Below, in pieces: positions 18,501-26,865 of a stretch of DNA of 64,000 nt (within the stretch, counting starts at the first letter, position 1; the number at the start of each line of letters is the position of its first letter). The translations under genes and the position numbers were made by a program. The notes beneath the pieces are model-generated. The model saw nothing but the letters and a program-made list of their open reading frames with translations. It was not told where the DNA came from and ran no database searches. Source of the stretch: DAOUMU01 sp034409055 (GTDB lineage: Bacteria; Chloroflexota; Anaerolineae; 4572-78; J111); contig DAOUMU010000223.1 of NCBI GenBank assembly GCA_034409055.1, positions 1 through 64,000 of the forward strand, read 5' to 3'.

Positions 18501-19624
18501 ACCGGCCCGGCAAAAACGGGACCTTCAGTAATACCGATAGCCATACGCAGATTTTGTTCTTGGGCTATGGTTTGTAACCCCAACGCACAGGCTATGGCTC
18601 GGATGGCATCGTCTTCGTGAAACAAGGGCGGGGCGCCAAAGAGAATCAATAGCACCGTTCCTTTATCGTCAACAGCTACTTTCCCCAGCGATCCCTCAAA
18701 ACGATAGATGACTTCTTGAGTGGCCTGCAAAAAATTCTGTAGTTGCTCGCCGATATCGGCTGCTTCGTAATCAAATCCGCCAATCCCTATAAACAGAACC
18801 ACCATCCGGCGCAGTTCGGCCAGCCATTCAGATTGCTCCTCCAGGCGAGTTTTAATGGCATAAGGCACGTAACTCTGCAAAGCCTTTTCTGCTAACTGTC
18901 TCTGTTCATCGTTCAGTCGTCCCCAATTCAATCTGGTGGGGGGCAAAGCCGGTGGCAGGGGGGTGACAACCTTGTACAGATTGACAAACCCAGGACTGTT
19001 TGGGCTGGCTGTGCCGCTAAAGAATTCCTCAGCCTCGGTCCAGGCTTGGGGACTTAAAATGATTTGGCCGGGTTTAGCTTGACGTTCGGCTGTCGCCACC
19101 TGGATTAACGGATCCCCGCCGACCACGTACTCCCAACGTTCCAGAACACCCCCAATGGTACACTCCAAAACTTCTCCAACCCCAATCCCCACTTTCATCG
19201 ATAGAGAAGCAGGTCCCCACGAGGTTTCGATGTTAGCAAAATGGCTCATTTCAGCCTGCATCGCCAGGGCACATTCTCCGGCTTGACGCACAGCCAATTG
19301 CCTTGAGGTTTCCTCGGTGGGGAAAAGGACGATCATGGCATCACCGGAAAACTTAATGACCTGACCGTGATAAGCCTGAATAATCTGGATCATTTGGGTG
19401 AAATATTGGTTGATGAGATGGGTCAGTTCTTCAGCGCCGGTGGGGCCAGTTTGCCCCAGTAATTCGCTGAGGGGAGTAAAGCCGGAAATGTCAGTGAGCA
19501 AAACAGCCGCCGGAAAGCGACGAGCCATCGGCCCGGTCAAAGGACGAGGCTGGCGATAAATAGCCTGGGCAACCGGCGTTGGGACGTAAGCCGCTAATTT
19601 TTTTAATAAGTTGGGTGAAATCAT
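15560..19624 (-). CDS. Tandem class III adenylyl cyclase-AAA-TPR protein (sAC-like)
   Basis: At 1354 residues the order is cyclase domain 1 (about 38-190), cyclase domain 2 (about 270-420), an NTPase with Walker A LEGEPGMGKSRLA near 487 and LLEDIHWADELSLSL, then about ten TPR-like repeats to the end. Domain 1 has both metal aspartates, D45 in LLTDISGFT and D95 in KFSGDAMIVLF. Domain 2 lacks the first (FIGIGGF) but keeps the base- and ribose-side residues in EYTVIGDEVNLAARLM. This split matches mammalian soluble adenylyl cyclase (ADCY10), in which one active site forms between C1 and C2. It likely makes cAMP under control of its NTPase/TPR half. Cytosolic; monocistronic. Confidence 0.88.
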   Translation of the reverse strand: MISPNLLKKLAAYVPTPVAQAIYRQPRPLTGPMARRFPAAVLLTDISGFTPLSELLGQTGPTGAEELTHLINQYFTQMIQIIQAYHGQVIKFSGDAMIVLFPTEETSRQLAVRQAGECALAMQAEMSHFANIETSWGPASLSMKVGIGVGEVLECTIGGVLERWEYVVGGDPLIQVATAERQAKPGQIILSPQAWTEAEEFFSGTASPNSPGFVNLYKVVTPLPPALPPTRLNWGRLNDEQRQLAEKALQSYVPYAIKTRLEEQSEWLAELRRMVVLFIGIGGFDYEAADIGEQLQNFLQATQEVIYRFEGSLGKVAVDDKGTVLLILFGAPPLFHEDDAIRAIACALGLQTIAQEQNLRMAIGITEGPVFAGPVGAPSRREYTVIGDEVNLAARLMQYGRAGAIIISERVKERAGPHFITKSLGQISLKGKVKALPAYLVKGEQGARDEFVVRYLLYEDPLVGRKAELEQIRRIAARGRTGKRQLLLLEGEPGMGKSRLAEEIVREWVMGGGMGYGSKCISYGQQIPYQAWREVLSAIFGLTPSLSPEQQLARLTTGMAEVPDPPGQAGYWADRLPLLADVLGLKIPENDFTRYIAGELRRNNTFALIEAILRHQAERHALLILLEDIHWADELSLSLAAYLAQKLADHSLLLVLVYRPMPETDSQLLAGVRDLPDTYTIYLERLSPEESLDLVRILLGDKSLSVETEEILLSRGQGNPFFLHEITRAVMDVMASQKKEAFELLEMLDLPDTIQDVVFSRIDRLSEAEKLTLKIASVIGTSFRRSLLSDIHPMNGVRLLLPSHLDKLENEKLIRLEAPAPKWEYVFRNIITQEVVYEGLLLAQRRQLHAAVGAALEASTPDEVEQLAFHYNRSDNWEKALHYLKIAGQKAHREYANQAAIRYYSEILTGLASRPASEGGTGLISTDYWDILLERAKLYNLIGWRDEELEDLGTLGIMAEALNDDRRRALAAKQWAYLYETVGDYDSGLEMIERSVQLAEKAGDEKLLGEGHNQWGKLLYLRGAYEAAPDHLQYALLIAQNRQDKIAQADCLNNLGIVAHYQADYEVALYFFQEAIELWRATGDQVGLGNGLRNLGRVHYDMGQHMAARQNHDQSLALHRKIGDRAGEALTQHNLGKLQRSLGNYDLARYLFEEALTFYQSIGDRYREAHNLYHLGFLYCRLAEYETALTFLERAIEILREHNDPWGLARALTYYSWTLANDGKFAEARKYVMEALKIERESQQEVTMMEDVALLGRVALARNDLSLADTCAGHALGFMARRGTQGIEHPAMVYLTCYHILQANQKFEQAQSVLEQARQYVASQAAQIDDPALRESYLTSIPENREIQALVGEY

Positions 19625-20266
19625 GACGAGTTAATTATGTATGATCAATGATCAATTGTCAATAGGTTAAATAGGGGAATAGCAACCCTAAATTTGGGTA
19701 TAGGATAGGGATAAGGCAGGTCGGATTGAAGTTTTCGGGGCAAACAAACTATCCATTTTTGCCACGAATTACACGAATTTTCACTAATTTTTTGCTTTTT
19801 ATTCGTGCCAACACCTACACTTGCGGCACAGGTGCAAGTGTTCGTGCAATTCGTGGCGAATCATCACTGGGGAGACGAGAGTATCTGCGCCCTATTTAGA
19901 ATTGGAATTGCTGATAGGGGAGGAACGATTGAATCAAAAAAAGGAGGGCTTCTCACTTATTTATGGGGTTGGACAGTGTGGAGCCTGCTACCTATGGCAA
20001 TGTAGCCGGAAAAAAGTGGCCGACCTTTTGCCTCATTTATTGGGTAGCAGGCTCCCACCGATTGTTATTTAACATTATATTGTTGATTATGCTGCCTAAC
20101 TTGACGCCAATCCTACGTAATCCCCACGCCCCGGCCCACCCAATTGGCTGTAGCCCCCCCGGCCCCCCACAGGGGGGAGAAGGGGCAACAGCTTTATTTG
20201 AGGGGGCGTATCAACTACCGGGCATAGGGATGCTACCGGGCATAGGGATGCCTCGGCTACTTGGTT
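19625..20266. other. 640-bp gap with several short repeats, no gene
   Basis: The gap lies upstream of the cyclase gene and downstream of the thioredoxin gene. It contains a GGCAGGTCGGATTG segment also present at 50681, a CACGAATTACACGAATT/AATTCGTGGCG inverted pair around 19760-19856, an inverted repeat GAGCCTGCTACC (about 19980) with GGTAGCAGGCTC (about 20045), a C-rich/G-rich hairpin near 20155-20180, and two GGGCATAGGGATGC units at 20219-20252. Short open frames here resemble nothing. Confidence 0.6.
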
Positions 20267-21142
20267 TTAAAACAGCACGTTTGCCAGTTTTTGCCGGTAG
20301 GTTCTGGTGATTGACTGGTCTTCACCGATAACGGTGAAGAGGGCTAACATGGCCTTGCGGGCACCGTCGTTATTGTATTGACGATTGCGACGCACGACCT
20401 CCAAGAATTGATCCAAAGCTTCGATGTATCGCTCTTCCGTGGCCAGCAGGCTGGCCAGGGCATAGCGACTGGGAATATCAGCCGGGTTGGCCAGGATTTT
20501 GGCTCGCAGATCCGGTTCACTGTGCCCGGCAGCGTATTGGCGAAATTGGGCGGTGGCCAGCAAGGCCTCTGCGGCCGACCTTTCACGAACGCCGGCCGGG
20601 ATACGTTCCAGAATAGAGAGGGCCTCATCGAGCTGGTCCTGCTTCATCAAGGTACGTCCCAAGGCAAACATAGCCGGATAATGATCGGCCTTTTCTGCCA
20701 GAGCGGCCTTATAATTTTCAACGGCCATGGCCAGTTGGCCGCTCATTTCCCACTCGAAGCCCTGCCTGGCGTACAGGTCGGCCGTGGAGGGCAGCAGCCC
20801 CTGGACAAATTTTCGTACCTGGGGTTCGGGCAAGGCCCCGGTAAATTCATTGGCCATCTTGCCGTTAATGAAAGCCTTGACCGCCGGAATGCCCTGGACG
20901 CGGTATTGCATGGCCACGTTGGGGTTACTGTCCACGTCTACTTTGGCCAAAATGAAAGCTCCCTTATACTCCGCAGCCAGTTTTTCCAGCACGGGTCCCA
21001 ACATCCGGCAAGGGCCACACCAGTCAGCCCAGAAATCGACCACCACCGGCACGGTTTTTGAGCGTTCCAATACCTCGGTGGCAAAAGTTTGGTCAGTGAC
21101 GTCGATGATGTAACTGTTAGCAGTGGTTGTTGTCGTTGCCAT
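20267..21142 (-). CDS. Thioredoxin-TPR protein (CnoX/YbbN-like co-chaperone)
   Basis: The 291-residue protein starts at ATG 21142, behind GGAGAAG. Residues about 10-115 are a thioredoxin fold with an intact WCGPCRML active site and cis-Pro loop VQGIPAVKAF; residues 120-291 are tetratricopeptide-like helices with the YbbN-type C-terminal RYALASLLATEERYIEALDQ. The family (CnoX, chaperedoxin) protects substrates from over-oxidation and hands them to GroEL or DnaK. E. coli CnoX has lost the first active-site Cys; here both are present, so a redox function is likely. Cytosolic, single gene. Confidence 0.88.
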   Translation of the reverse strand: MATTTTTANSYIIDVTDQTFATEVLERSKTVPVVVDFWADWCGPCRMLGPVLEKLAAEYKGAFILAKVDVDSNPNVAMQYRVQGIPAVKAFINGKMANEFTGALPEPQVRKFVQGLLPSTADLYARQGFEWEMSGQLAMAVENYKAALAEKADHYPAMFALGRTLMKQDQLDEALSILERIPAGVRERSAAEALLATAQFRQYAAGHSEPDLRAKILANPADIPSRYALASLLATEERYIEALDQFLEVVRRNRQYNNDGARKAMLALFTVIGEDQSITRTYRQKLANVLF

Positions 21143-21163
21143 TAATTCTTCTCCAAAACGATT

Positions 21164-21392
21164 ACATAGAACCAGAATTAGCAATGAAAAAGTAGCTTCC
21201 GGTGAGGCAACCTCATAAAGCATCCAACCACGTAAAACGTAAAGCGTAAAAGTGAGCCGTAGATAAGTCATTACGCTTCACGTCACTGCCCTGCGGGTTT
21301 ACGTCATTGCCCTGTGGGTTCACGAGTTGGCTGGCGACATCAAGCGGAAGTTACTTTTTGCTCCGCTGGCAAGCCGAATTCTGGTTCTATGT
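21164..21392. repeat. 229-bp element bounded by perfect 16-bp inverted repeats
   Basis: ACATAGAACCAGAATT at 21164-21179 is exactly complementary to AATTCTGGTTCTATGT at 21377-21392. Further in, GCAATGAAAAAGTAGCTTCC and GGAAGTTACTTTTTGC also pair imperfectly, and the centre has an ACGTAAAGCGTAA/TTACGCTTCACG pair and two GTCA(C/T)TGCCCTG units. The whole gap between the thioredoxin and patatin genes is this structure. MITE-like or a large regulatory fold-back upstream of the thioredoxin gene. Confidence 0.7.
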
Positions 21393-21434
21393 AGTATAAC
21401 GATAGTGGTGATCCAAGTGTGACATTCATCCGGG

Positions 21435-23693
21435 TTATGAATTACGCAGTTTGCTTTGCCACGTCTCGATTTTCTCCAACGCAGCCTGATAACCAACCTC
21501 AACCATCGGATCAATCGCGGCTATATCGCCAAATCTATAATCGTCAAGAGGCGGTTCAAGGTATAGGTCAATATCCCGCGCCTCTTGCGGCCAGGTCTCG
21601 GTGCGACCGGTTATCATCATCGTCCGCGAGATGATGTTTACCAGGCTGGGCGCTTTCAATTCTTCAACCAAAGGATTGAATCGACTCCAGAGAAGTTGTT
21701 GAGCCGATATGCTGTCAGCAAAGTTATATTCTCTGGGAAGGTCTCTTTTAGGGCTGATATTGATAGCAATCACCGGGCCACCTTCACCCATCTGGCTCAT
21801 AACATCAGCCGGCAAGTTGTTGAAGAGGCTACCATCGACCAGTATCTCACCCTTGTCGAGGATGGGTGGCATGAAAGTTGGCAGCGAGACGCTGGCCCGC
21901 AGGTAACGCCACAGCAAGCCTCTCTGGTGAATCATCATGCGGGCACACGTCAAGTTACTGGAAATGCAGAAATAATTTATCCAGAGATCTTCTATGTTGA
22001 TCTCACCAAATAAGCTCTGCAACAATTTATTGAGCTTGCCGGCTGAAATGATAGAAACGATGGGTAACGTAAAATCAAGATATGATCTCACGTGGGCGGC
22101 AATCTCTTTACCATATTCGAGTATCTTCTGAGAAGGCCAGCCCAGTGCATACCCGGCCCCGACCAGCGCTCCCACACTGGTGCCGCCAACAACATCCGCC
22201 GCAATCCCTGCTTCTTCCAGCGCCCGGATGACGCCAAGGTGTACAAAGCCAAGATGGCCACCTCCACTAAAGACGAGACCTATGGCTTTGCCCGTCAGAA
22301 AACGGGCCAGACGTTCAAAATCCGCGTCCGCATTAAGAGCGAGGTGATAGTGCCCGGCCAGGCGGCGGTGGGCCAGCCATTGATGCGTACCCACCGGTTG
22401 CCGGTTCCGGTCAGGATGTAACAGGATCAGTTCCTGGCGTGGCGCGATACGAGGATCGCTCGCGCCAAGCAATTCTGCCTCAATCTGGCCCGGTTCAGGA
22501 TTTGAGGCTGCCCTGGCCACGATAAGCACCCGGTCAGCCTGGCCAATACACCGCCTCGTCCAGGCGGATAAGTCCGCCTCCGCTTCATACAGGATCAAGT
22601 CATGGGCCGATTCCTGATGACTCAGCCAGCCAACAATACGACTATTATCCGCGCTATCCTGTGGGGTCTGGGAGGCCCCCTCTCCCAGCGCCTCATCAAG
22701 GGCTTGAGATGTTAAATGCAGGGGATTGCTTATCTTCTTTAAGGCTGAAGCCAGACGATGGGTGAAATCAGACAGGGGTACATCAGCACTTGCCGGCACA
22801 AGGGCCACTGTTCTGAGATTACCCCTAACGGCCGGTCTGCGGGTCGCTGCAAGCAGACCTCTGGCCAGCCGCTGCATTAGATGCATCATGAAGATGGGAT
22901 ACTTTCTGGCCAGCCGCTCAAGACTGTCCCGGTTGAACGAAATAAGCTCACTATCACGCATCGCGTAAATGGTGGCAGGATGAGCCACATCTGCAATTAG
23001 TGAGGTCTCGCCGACAATATCACCCTGACCGATGTCACGGATAAGCGCGTCTTCGCCGTTTTCTGGCTGAATGATGGAACGTAAACGTCCGCTGATAAGC
23101 ACATAGAGGCAATCGCCTACGTCTCCCTGCTTAAAGAGATACTCTCCCCTGGCAAGATGCACCCACTCAAGCTCCGTCTCGATTTCTTCGATGCTGATGT
23201 TGTCAACTGTTTCTTCAACCGGCGCTGATTTTGGTTTGCGCTCGGCGGACGCTTTCGCTGGCAGGAATAGTGTCTCCAGGGGTTGGCCGTATAGATTTTT
23301 ATATTCCTCCTGTACGGTTGGATCGTCCATCCCCAACGCAGCGCGAATACGAGGCACCGCCTCATAGGTAAACTTATATTTACGACCGAAGAGATGGATC
23401 AGTGCGGCTCGAGTTTTGGGCGTATCCGGTACGGCTTTTTTCCAATAAGGCGCGTAACGTTCCAGATTTTCGATCGTGCAGACCGTTTGGGCCTGGATGG
23501 TCATACCAAGTTTCTTAATAATATCAGGTATTGGACCTTGAGGTTCGTCTTTACCAAGAAAATGCTGTATCGCCTGCCTTGATTCAAGCACCATATATGT
23601 CGTTCGGGTTTCAATCCAAAAGAGCAAGCTTTTGGCCCGGGAGCCATGTAGGCCCTTCAGTACTTCTTCTCGAGAAAATAACTCATCCGACAT
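21435..23693 (-). CDS. Patatin-like phospholipase with cyclic-nucleotide-binding domain
   Basis: The 752-residue protein has an N-terminal helical region of about 150 residues, a cNMP-binding domain (about 155-285; GEYLFKQGDVGDCLYVLISG, GDIVGETSLI), a middle region related to the linker of neuropathy-target-esterase-type proteins, and a patatin domain with oxyanion GGGHLGFVH (about 468), nucleophile GGTSVGALVG (about 504) and the dyad Asp in DGSLFNNLP (about 618). Expected activity: lysophospholipase or phospholipase gated by the cNMP domain. The ATG at 23693 is preferred to GTG 23705. A cAMP-type cyclase gene lies 1.8 kb downstream, a plausible functional partner, although the phosphate-binding Arg of active cNMP pockets is not clear. 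Confidence 0.87.
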   Translation of the reverse strand: MSDELFSREEVLKGLHGSRAKSLLFWIETRTTYMVLESRQAIQHFLGKDEPQGPIPDIIKKLGMTIQAQTVCTIENLERYAPYWKKAVPDTPKTRAALIHLFGRKYKFTYEAVPRIRAALGMDDPTVQEEYKNLYGQPLETLFLPAKASAERKPKSAPVEETVDNISIEEIETELEWVHLARGEYLFKQGDVGDCLYVLISGRLRSIIQPENGEDALIRDIGQGDIVGETSLIADVAHPATIYAMRDSELISFNRDSLERLARKYPIFMMHLMQRLARGLLAATRRPAVRGNLRTVALVPASADVPLSDFTHRLASALKKISNPLHLTSQALDEALGEGASQTPQDSADNSRIVGWLSHQESAHDLILYEAEADLSAWTRRCIGQADRVLIVARAASNPEPGQIEAELLGASDPRIAPRQELILLHPDRNRQPVGTHQWLAHRRLAGHYHLALNADADFERLARFLTGKAIGLVFSGGGHLGFVHLGVIRALEEAGIAADVVGGTSVGALVGAGYALGWPSQKILEYGKEIAAHVRSYLDFTLPIVSIISAGKLNKLLQSLFGEINIEDLWINYFCISSNLTCARMMIHQRGLLWRYLRASVSLPTFMPPILDKGEILVDGSLFNNLPADVMSQMGEGGPVIAINISPKRDLPREYNFADSISAQQLLWSRFNPLVEELKAPSLVNIISRTMMITGRTETWPQEARDIDLYLEPPLDDYRFGDIAAIDPMVEVGYQAALEKIETWQSKLRNS

Positions 23694-23796
23694 TTTTAAC
23701 TTCACCCGTGTGTGCTTATTCTAGCCTCATATTCTTCTACAATCCAAATTATAGCATAAGATGGGAAAATGGTACGCAATTCAAGATTACGTTTAG

Positions 23797-23940
23797 CGTC
23801 CCGGAGCTATGATATTCGCCGGCTGACACAGGGCTCACATATATCGCCACAAGACCAGTTGGAAAGGTACCTCAAGGCAGACTATATAGTCATTTCGATC
23901 GATTATCAAGCCCTCCCCACCAGGATAAAATTGGCTGGGC
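23797..23940 (+). pseudogene. Possible esterase fragment, frameshifted
   Basis: Between the patatin and CehA-like genes a forward frame reads ISPQDQLERYLKADYIVISI followed by DYQALPTRIKL. This recalls the strand-helix-strand of alpha/beta hydrolases (a 'YLxAGYxVISIDYRLAP'-like segment), and an adjacent frame upstream gives RPGAMIFAG. No start, nucleophile or continuous frame exists. I propose a short decayed remnant; chance similarity remains quite possible. Confidence 0.25.
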
Positions 23941-23985
23941 AAGTGAGTTGTTCCGCGATTGGCAAGGCGACAAAGGGAAAGCGCC

Positions 23986-26559
23986 TTACGGTTGATGATG
24001 CTTTGCATGGTCTGATAGGGGGGTGTGGTGGTGATAGTATCCAAGTTCATGCATTCTATTGTGCAAGCCACGATAAGCCGATTCCAAAACCAGGCGCATC
24101 CGTTTGTAGGCGATGTCGTCGGGCCGGGTCCCCACTGTATCCAGGTAGGCCAGGGCGCCCTCGATCTGCTCGAGGATGGTGACGGCATCAGCCGCAGCGA
24201 GTAGAGGCGATCCCTCAACGGTGACCATCACGGGTGAAACGTGAGCGGTGATAATTTCCGGTTTATCGGCGTAGTGCCCCCGTACCAGTAGGGCCAGCCA
24301 GCAACTCTTATCCACTTTAACCGACCAGTGCCCACCTCCTTCTCTGGCGGGAACAGTCGCGCTTTCTCGAATTTCGCCGTTCATAATCAGTTCAACGCGA
24401 GACATCGGGATGGTGACGCTGGCAACCTGCCAGGTTACGTCAACCGTGCCCCCGTTGGCCGACATTTTGATGCGGCTTCCCATTGGCCGGCCATCGACAT
24501 TAAATTCAAGCAGGGGGCCATAGGTCACAAAAGTTTCTGCCCGCCGGACAGCTTCCAGCCAGGTTTTGTAGCTGAAAGCCTGGTTTGGATCAATTCGGGC
24601 ATAGGTGCGCACCGCGCCAACCGGCGTGTCGGCCGACATTTTATCGGTGCCCCCCACAGCGGCGGTGAGGTAGCCGCAGTTAAGATAGCGATACCAGTCT
24701 GCCAGAGAGTATGGATTAATACCCCCGTACAAATCTCCCCAAGAGGTCATTTCTGTGGCGTCGGCCTCGTCACTGACGATGGTGGCGGCCGGCTCTAAGC
24801 GGGGATCTGGAAAGTGCGGCACAACGACCAATCCCCCCTGCTTTTTGCACTGTCTGGCCCACTCAGTCAGCAAAATTTCGATTGGATCGCCCAGCGCAGA
24901 CTCGTCCGGTCCGCTCGTCGTTAGAGGAGTGATGATTTGGCCGCTGTAGCCCAGTAACGAGATGTGCCCCAGCACATGTTGCCGGTTCTCTGTGCCCACC
25001 CGAACCAGGTATTCGCCATCCCCGCCTGCTTCCCTGGAGCCCCACGTGGTCTTACCATCAAAATCGCCGACGTTGGTCATCAACTCGCCCCACTGGCTGG
25101 CCAACAGGTTGACCACGTTGACACCCTCGGCCGCCCCTTCAAGAAGGGCCGTCATCGGCGACAGAAAATGAACGTGCGTATCGGCTGTCACCCAGCCATG
25201 CTCACGCCAGGGCAACACTTTTTCAATCTCGATGACGATTTCCTCGGTAGCGGGGCTCACCTCGATGACTTGCCGGACAGGCTCGATCTCAAACCCTTTC
25301 GACACCTCGATGTAAACCTGGCCCAGCGGTAGCTTGATGACCGTCTCGCCGGAGATATAGGTGCAATAATGGGTATCGAGATGGGCAAAGTCTGCGCTAT
25401 AGTCTTCAAACCAGGCCGCGTTTGGAAGGCGATGACGATCCACCGGGGCCAGATATTCCCCGTATTCGCCGTGGACGTGCAGCTTGACCGGCACAGATTT
25501 GCTGCTACCGCGTTCCACCACCCGCAGGGTGACCCGCTGCATAGCCGCTGCCACGGGCTGCACGTCAAACCCCACGGATTTTTCAAAATCCCTGGGGCTT
25601 TCTTCGATTTGCGCCACGGGGATGATTTCCCCGTTAGCAAGATGGAATTTGGCATCTGGATGAGCGGTATACTCGACTATTACCTGGTTTTCAGATTTTG
25701 CCGGAATCTGATTGTTGTATGTTGCGGCCCAAGTGTCGTTGGGATAAATCAAACGGGGCGTTGCCGAAATGATCTGCCCCAGATCGAGTTGGATTTGTTG
25801 AAGCAAGCCGTGCTCATCCAGTTCTGGCTGGAAAGTTTCTCCTTGAGGCAACCTCAACAGCGCTTTTTGGCGCGCTTGCCAGCGCAAAGGTTGGGAAGAG
25901 ACATTACCGGCCGATACCGCCGAGACAATAACCACGCCCGACACCGGCTCAAAACGAATACCAACGATCTCTTTCTCTGGGTACGGATTCTCCCATGCCC
26001 AAAGCCAGTTTACCCACGGGCCACGTTCCGCCACGGCAACCCGTGTTTGACTTTGTCCCCACCAGACATTGGTTTGCTCATGAGAGGCACGTTGTGGGTG
26101 AGGCTTGTGATGTGGCACGGACTCAACACAATTTTCCCCCCAGCGACGCTGAAACATACCAAGCTGACAGCGGCGGCGAATCGGTATGCACGCCTCGGTA
26201 CCATCTGCGTACAGGATTACGTAGTCGGCTGCGTGTTCGGCCAGTTGTCCCTCGCCACGCATCGGCGAGATGAAACCGCCGGGACCGGGTTTGAGTGGAC
26301 GCAGGTCAGAGGTATGCATAAAGACAAGCCACTGTGAGCTTGTAGGAGGTAAGTCAACCGATACAACTTCATCCGTAAGGGCGACAACATTCCCAATCTC
26401 AAACGGGATACCCCAGGCCGTGCACATACCGCTCGGCGCGTGTGCCAGGGCCGCCGACATTTCATCAGAAATCTCCACGCCAGTCAATTTAAGAAGGGGT
26501 ACATTCCCTGTGAACGACAGGGGGGTAAATAATGGTGATTTGGGTCCATCATTAGACAT
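23986..26559 (-). CDS. CehA/McbA-family metallohydrolase (PHP-type) with large N-terminal region
   Basis: The 857-residue protein starts at ATG 26559 behind AAGGAGC. The C-terminal half carries the PHP-like metal site: WVTADTHVHFLSP (about 500), VVVPHFPDP, and VGGTDKMSADTPVGAVRTY, as in the CehA/McbA family named after carbaryl-degrading enzymes; most members have no known substrate. The N-terminal 400 residues are beta-rich and unassigned, with segments such as LRVVERGSSKSVPVKLHVHG that resemble carboxypeptidase-regulatory-like folds. No signal peptide is visible. It ends in a His-rich tail (YYHHHTPLSDHAKHH). No operon partner. Confidence 0.78.
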   Translation of the reverse strand: MSNDGPKSPLFTPLSFTGNVPLLKLTGVEISDEMSAALAHAPSGMCTAWGIPFEIGNVVALTDEVVSVDLPPTSSQWLVFMHTSDLRPLKPGPGGFISPMRGEGQLAEHAADYVILYADGTEACIPIRRRCQLGMFQRRWGENCVESVPHHKPHPQRASHEQTNVWWGQSQTRVAVAERGPWVNWLWAWENPYPEKEIVGIRFEPVSGVVIVSAVSAGNVSSQPLRWQARQKALLRLPQGETFQPELDEHGLLQQIQLDLGQIISATPRLIYPNDTWAATYNNQIPAKSENQVIVEYTAHPDAKFHLANGEIIPVAQIEESPRDFEKSVGFDVQPVAAAMQRVTLRVVERGSSKSVPVKLHVHGEYGEYLAPVDRHRLPNAAWFEDYSADFAHLDTHYCTYISGETVIKLPLGQVYIEVSKGFEIEPVRQVIEVSPATEEIVIEIEKVLPWREHGWVTADTHVHFLSPMTALLEGAAEGVNVVNLLASQWGELMTNVGDFDGKTTWGSREAGGDGEYLVRVGTENRQHVLGHISLLGYSGQIITPLTTSGPDESALGDPIEILLTEWARQCKKQGGLVVVPHFPDPRLEPAATIVSDEADATEMTSWGDLYGGINPYSLADWYRYLNCGYLTAAVGGTDKMSADTPVGAVRTYARIDPNQAFSYKTWLEAVRRAETFVTYGPLLEFNVDGRPMGSRIKMSANGGTVDVTWQVASVTIPMSRVELIMNGEIRESATVPAREGGGHWSVKVDKSCWLALLVRGHYADKPEIITAHVSPVMVTVEGSPLLAAADAVTILEQIEGALAYLDTVGTRPDDIAYKRMRLVLESAYRGLHNRMHELGYYHHHTPLSDHAKHHQP

Positions 26560-26712
26560 ATTGAGCTCCTTTTTGCATTTCGTAATCTGAATTATAGCAT
26601 AAGGCTTGCTTAGGATTGAAATCCCAATTTTCCTCCTTTCCCCAGCCTGGGTTACGTGGTCAAGCAAGGGGAGGGCTGGCGGTGGCAGCCGCTTGAAACG
26701 ACGGATATCAGC

Positions 26713-26865
26713 TAGGGCGTGTTGACATTTCGGATTATGTCATTCTGAGCGACTAAAGGGAGCGAAGAATCTCCTATTTCTCCTTGAATTTGTCCTCGTT
26801 GCCGGAGATTCCTCGTCGCTGCGCTCCTCGGAATGACATTTTTGGACAAATGTCAACAGAACCTA
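26713..26865. mobile_element. MITE, copy 2
   Basis: Same family as 1467-1636: left end TAGGGCGTGTTGACATTT, right end the inverse of TAGGTTCTGTTGACATTT, and a nearly identical interior except for a 17-bp shorter middle. It lies in a 680-base gap between divergently oriented genes and is not inside a gene. The rest of this gap (26560-26712 and 26866-27242) shows no open frame of note; an AT-rich stretch at 27060-27130 may hold the promoter of the next gene. Confidence 0.8.

Noticed and set aside
19805..20072. Short open frames in the gap between the cyclase and thioredoxin genes
   Set aside because: They lie in repeat-rich sequence, lack ribosome-binding sites and resemble no protein.
23769..24182. 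A 137-codon forward frame at the 3' end of the CehA-like gene
   Set aside because: It runs into the CehA-like gene in antisense; only its first third shows weak esterase-like resemblance, listed separately as a doubtful remnant.
25369..26337. A 322-codon forward frame opposite the CehA-like gene
   Set aside because: Antisense to a well-supported gene, no ribosome-binding site of note and no recognisable domain.
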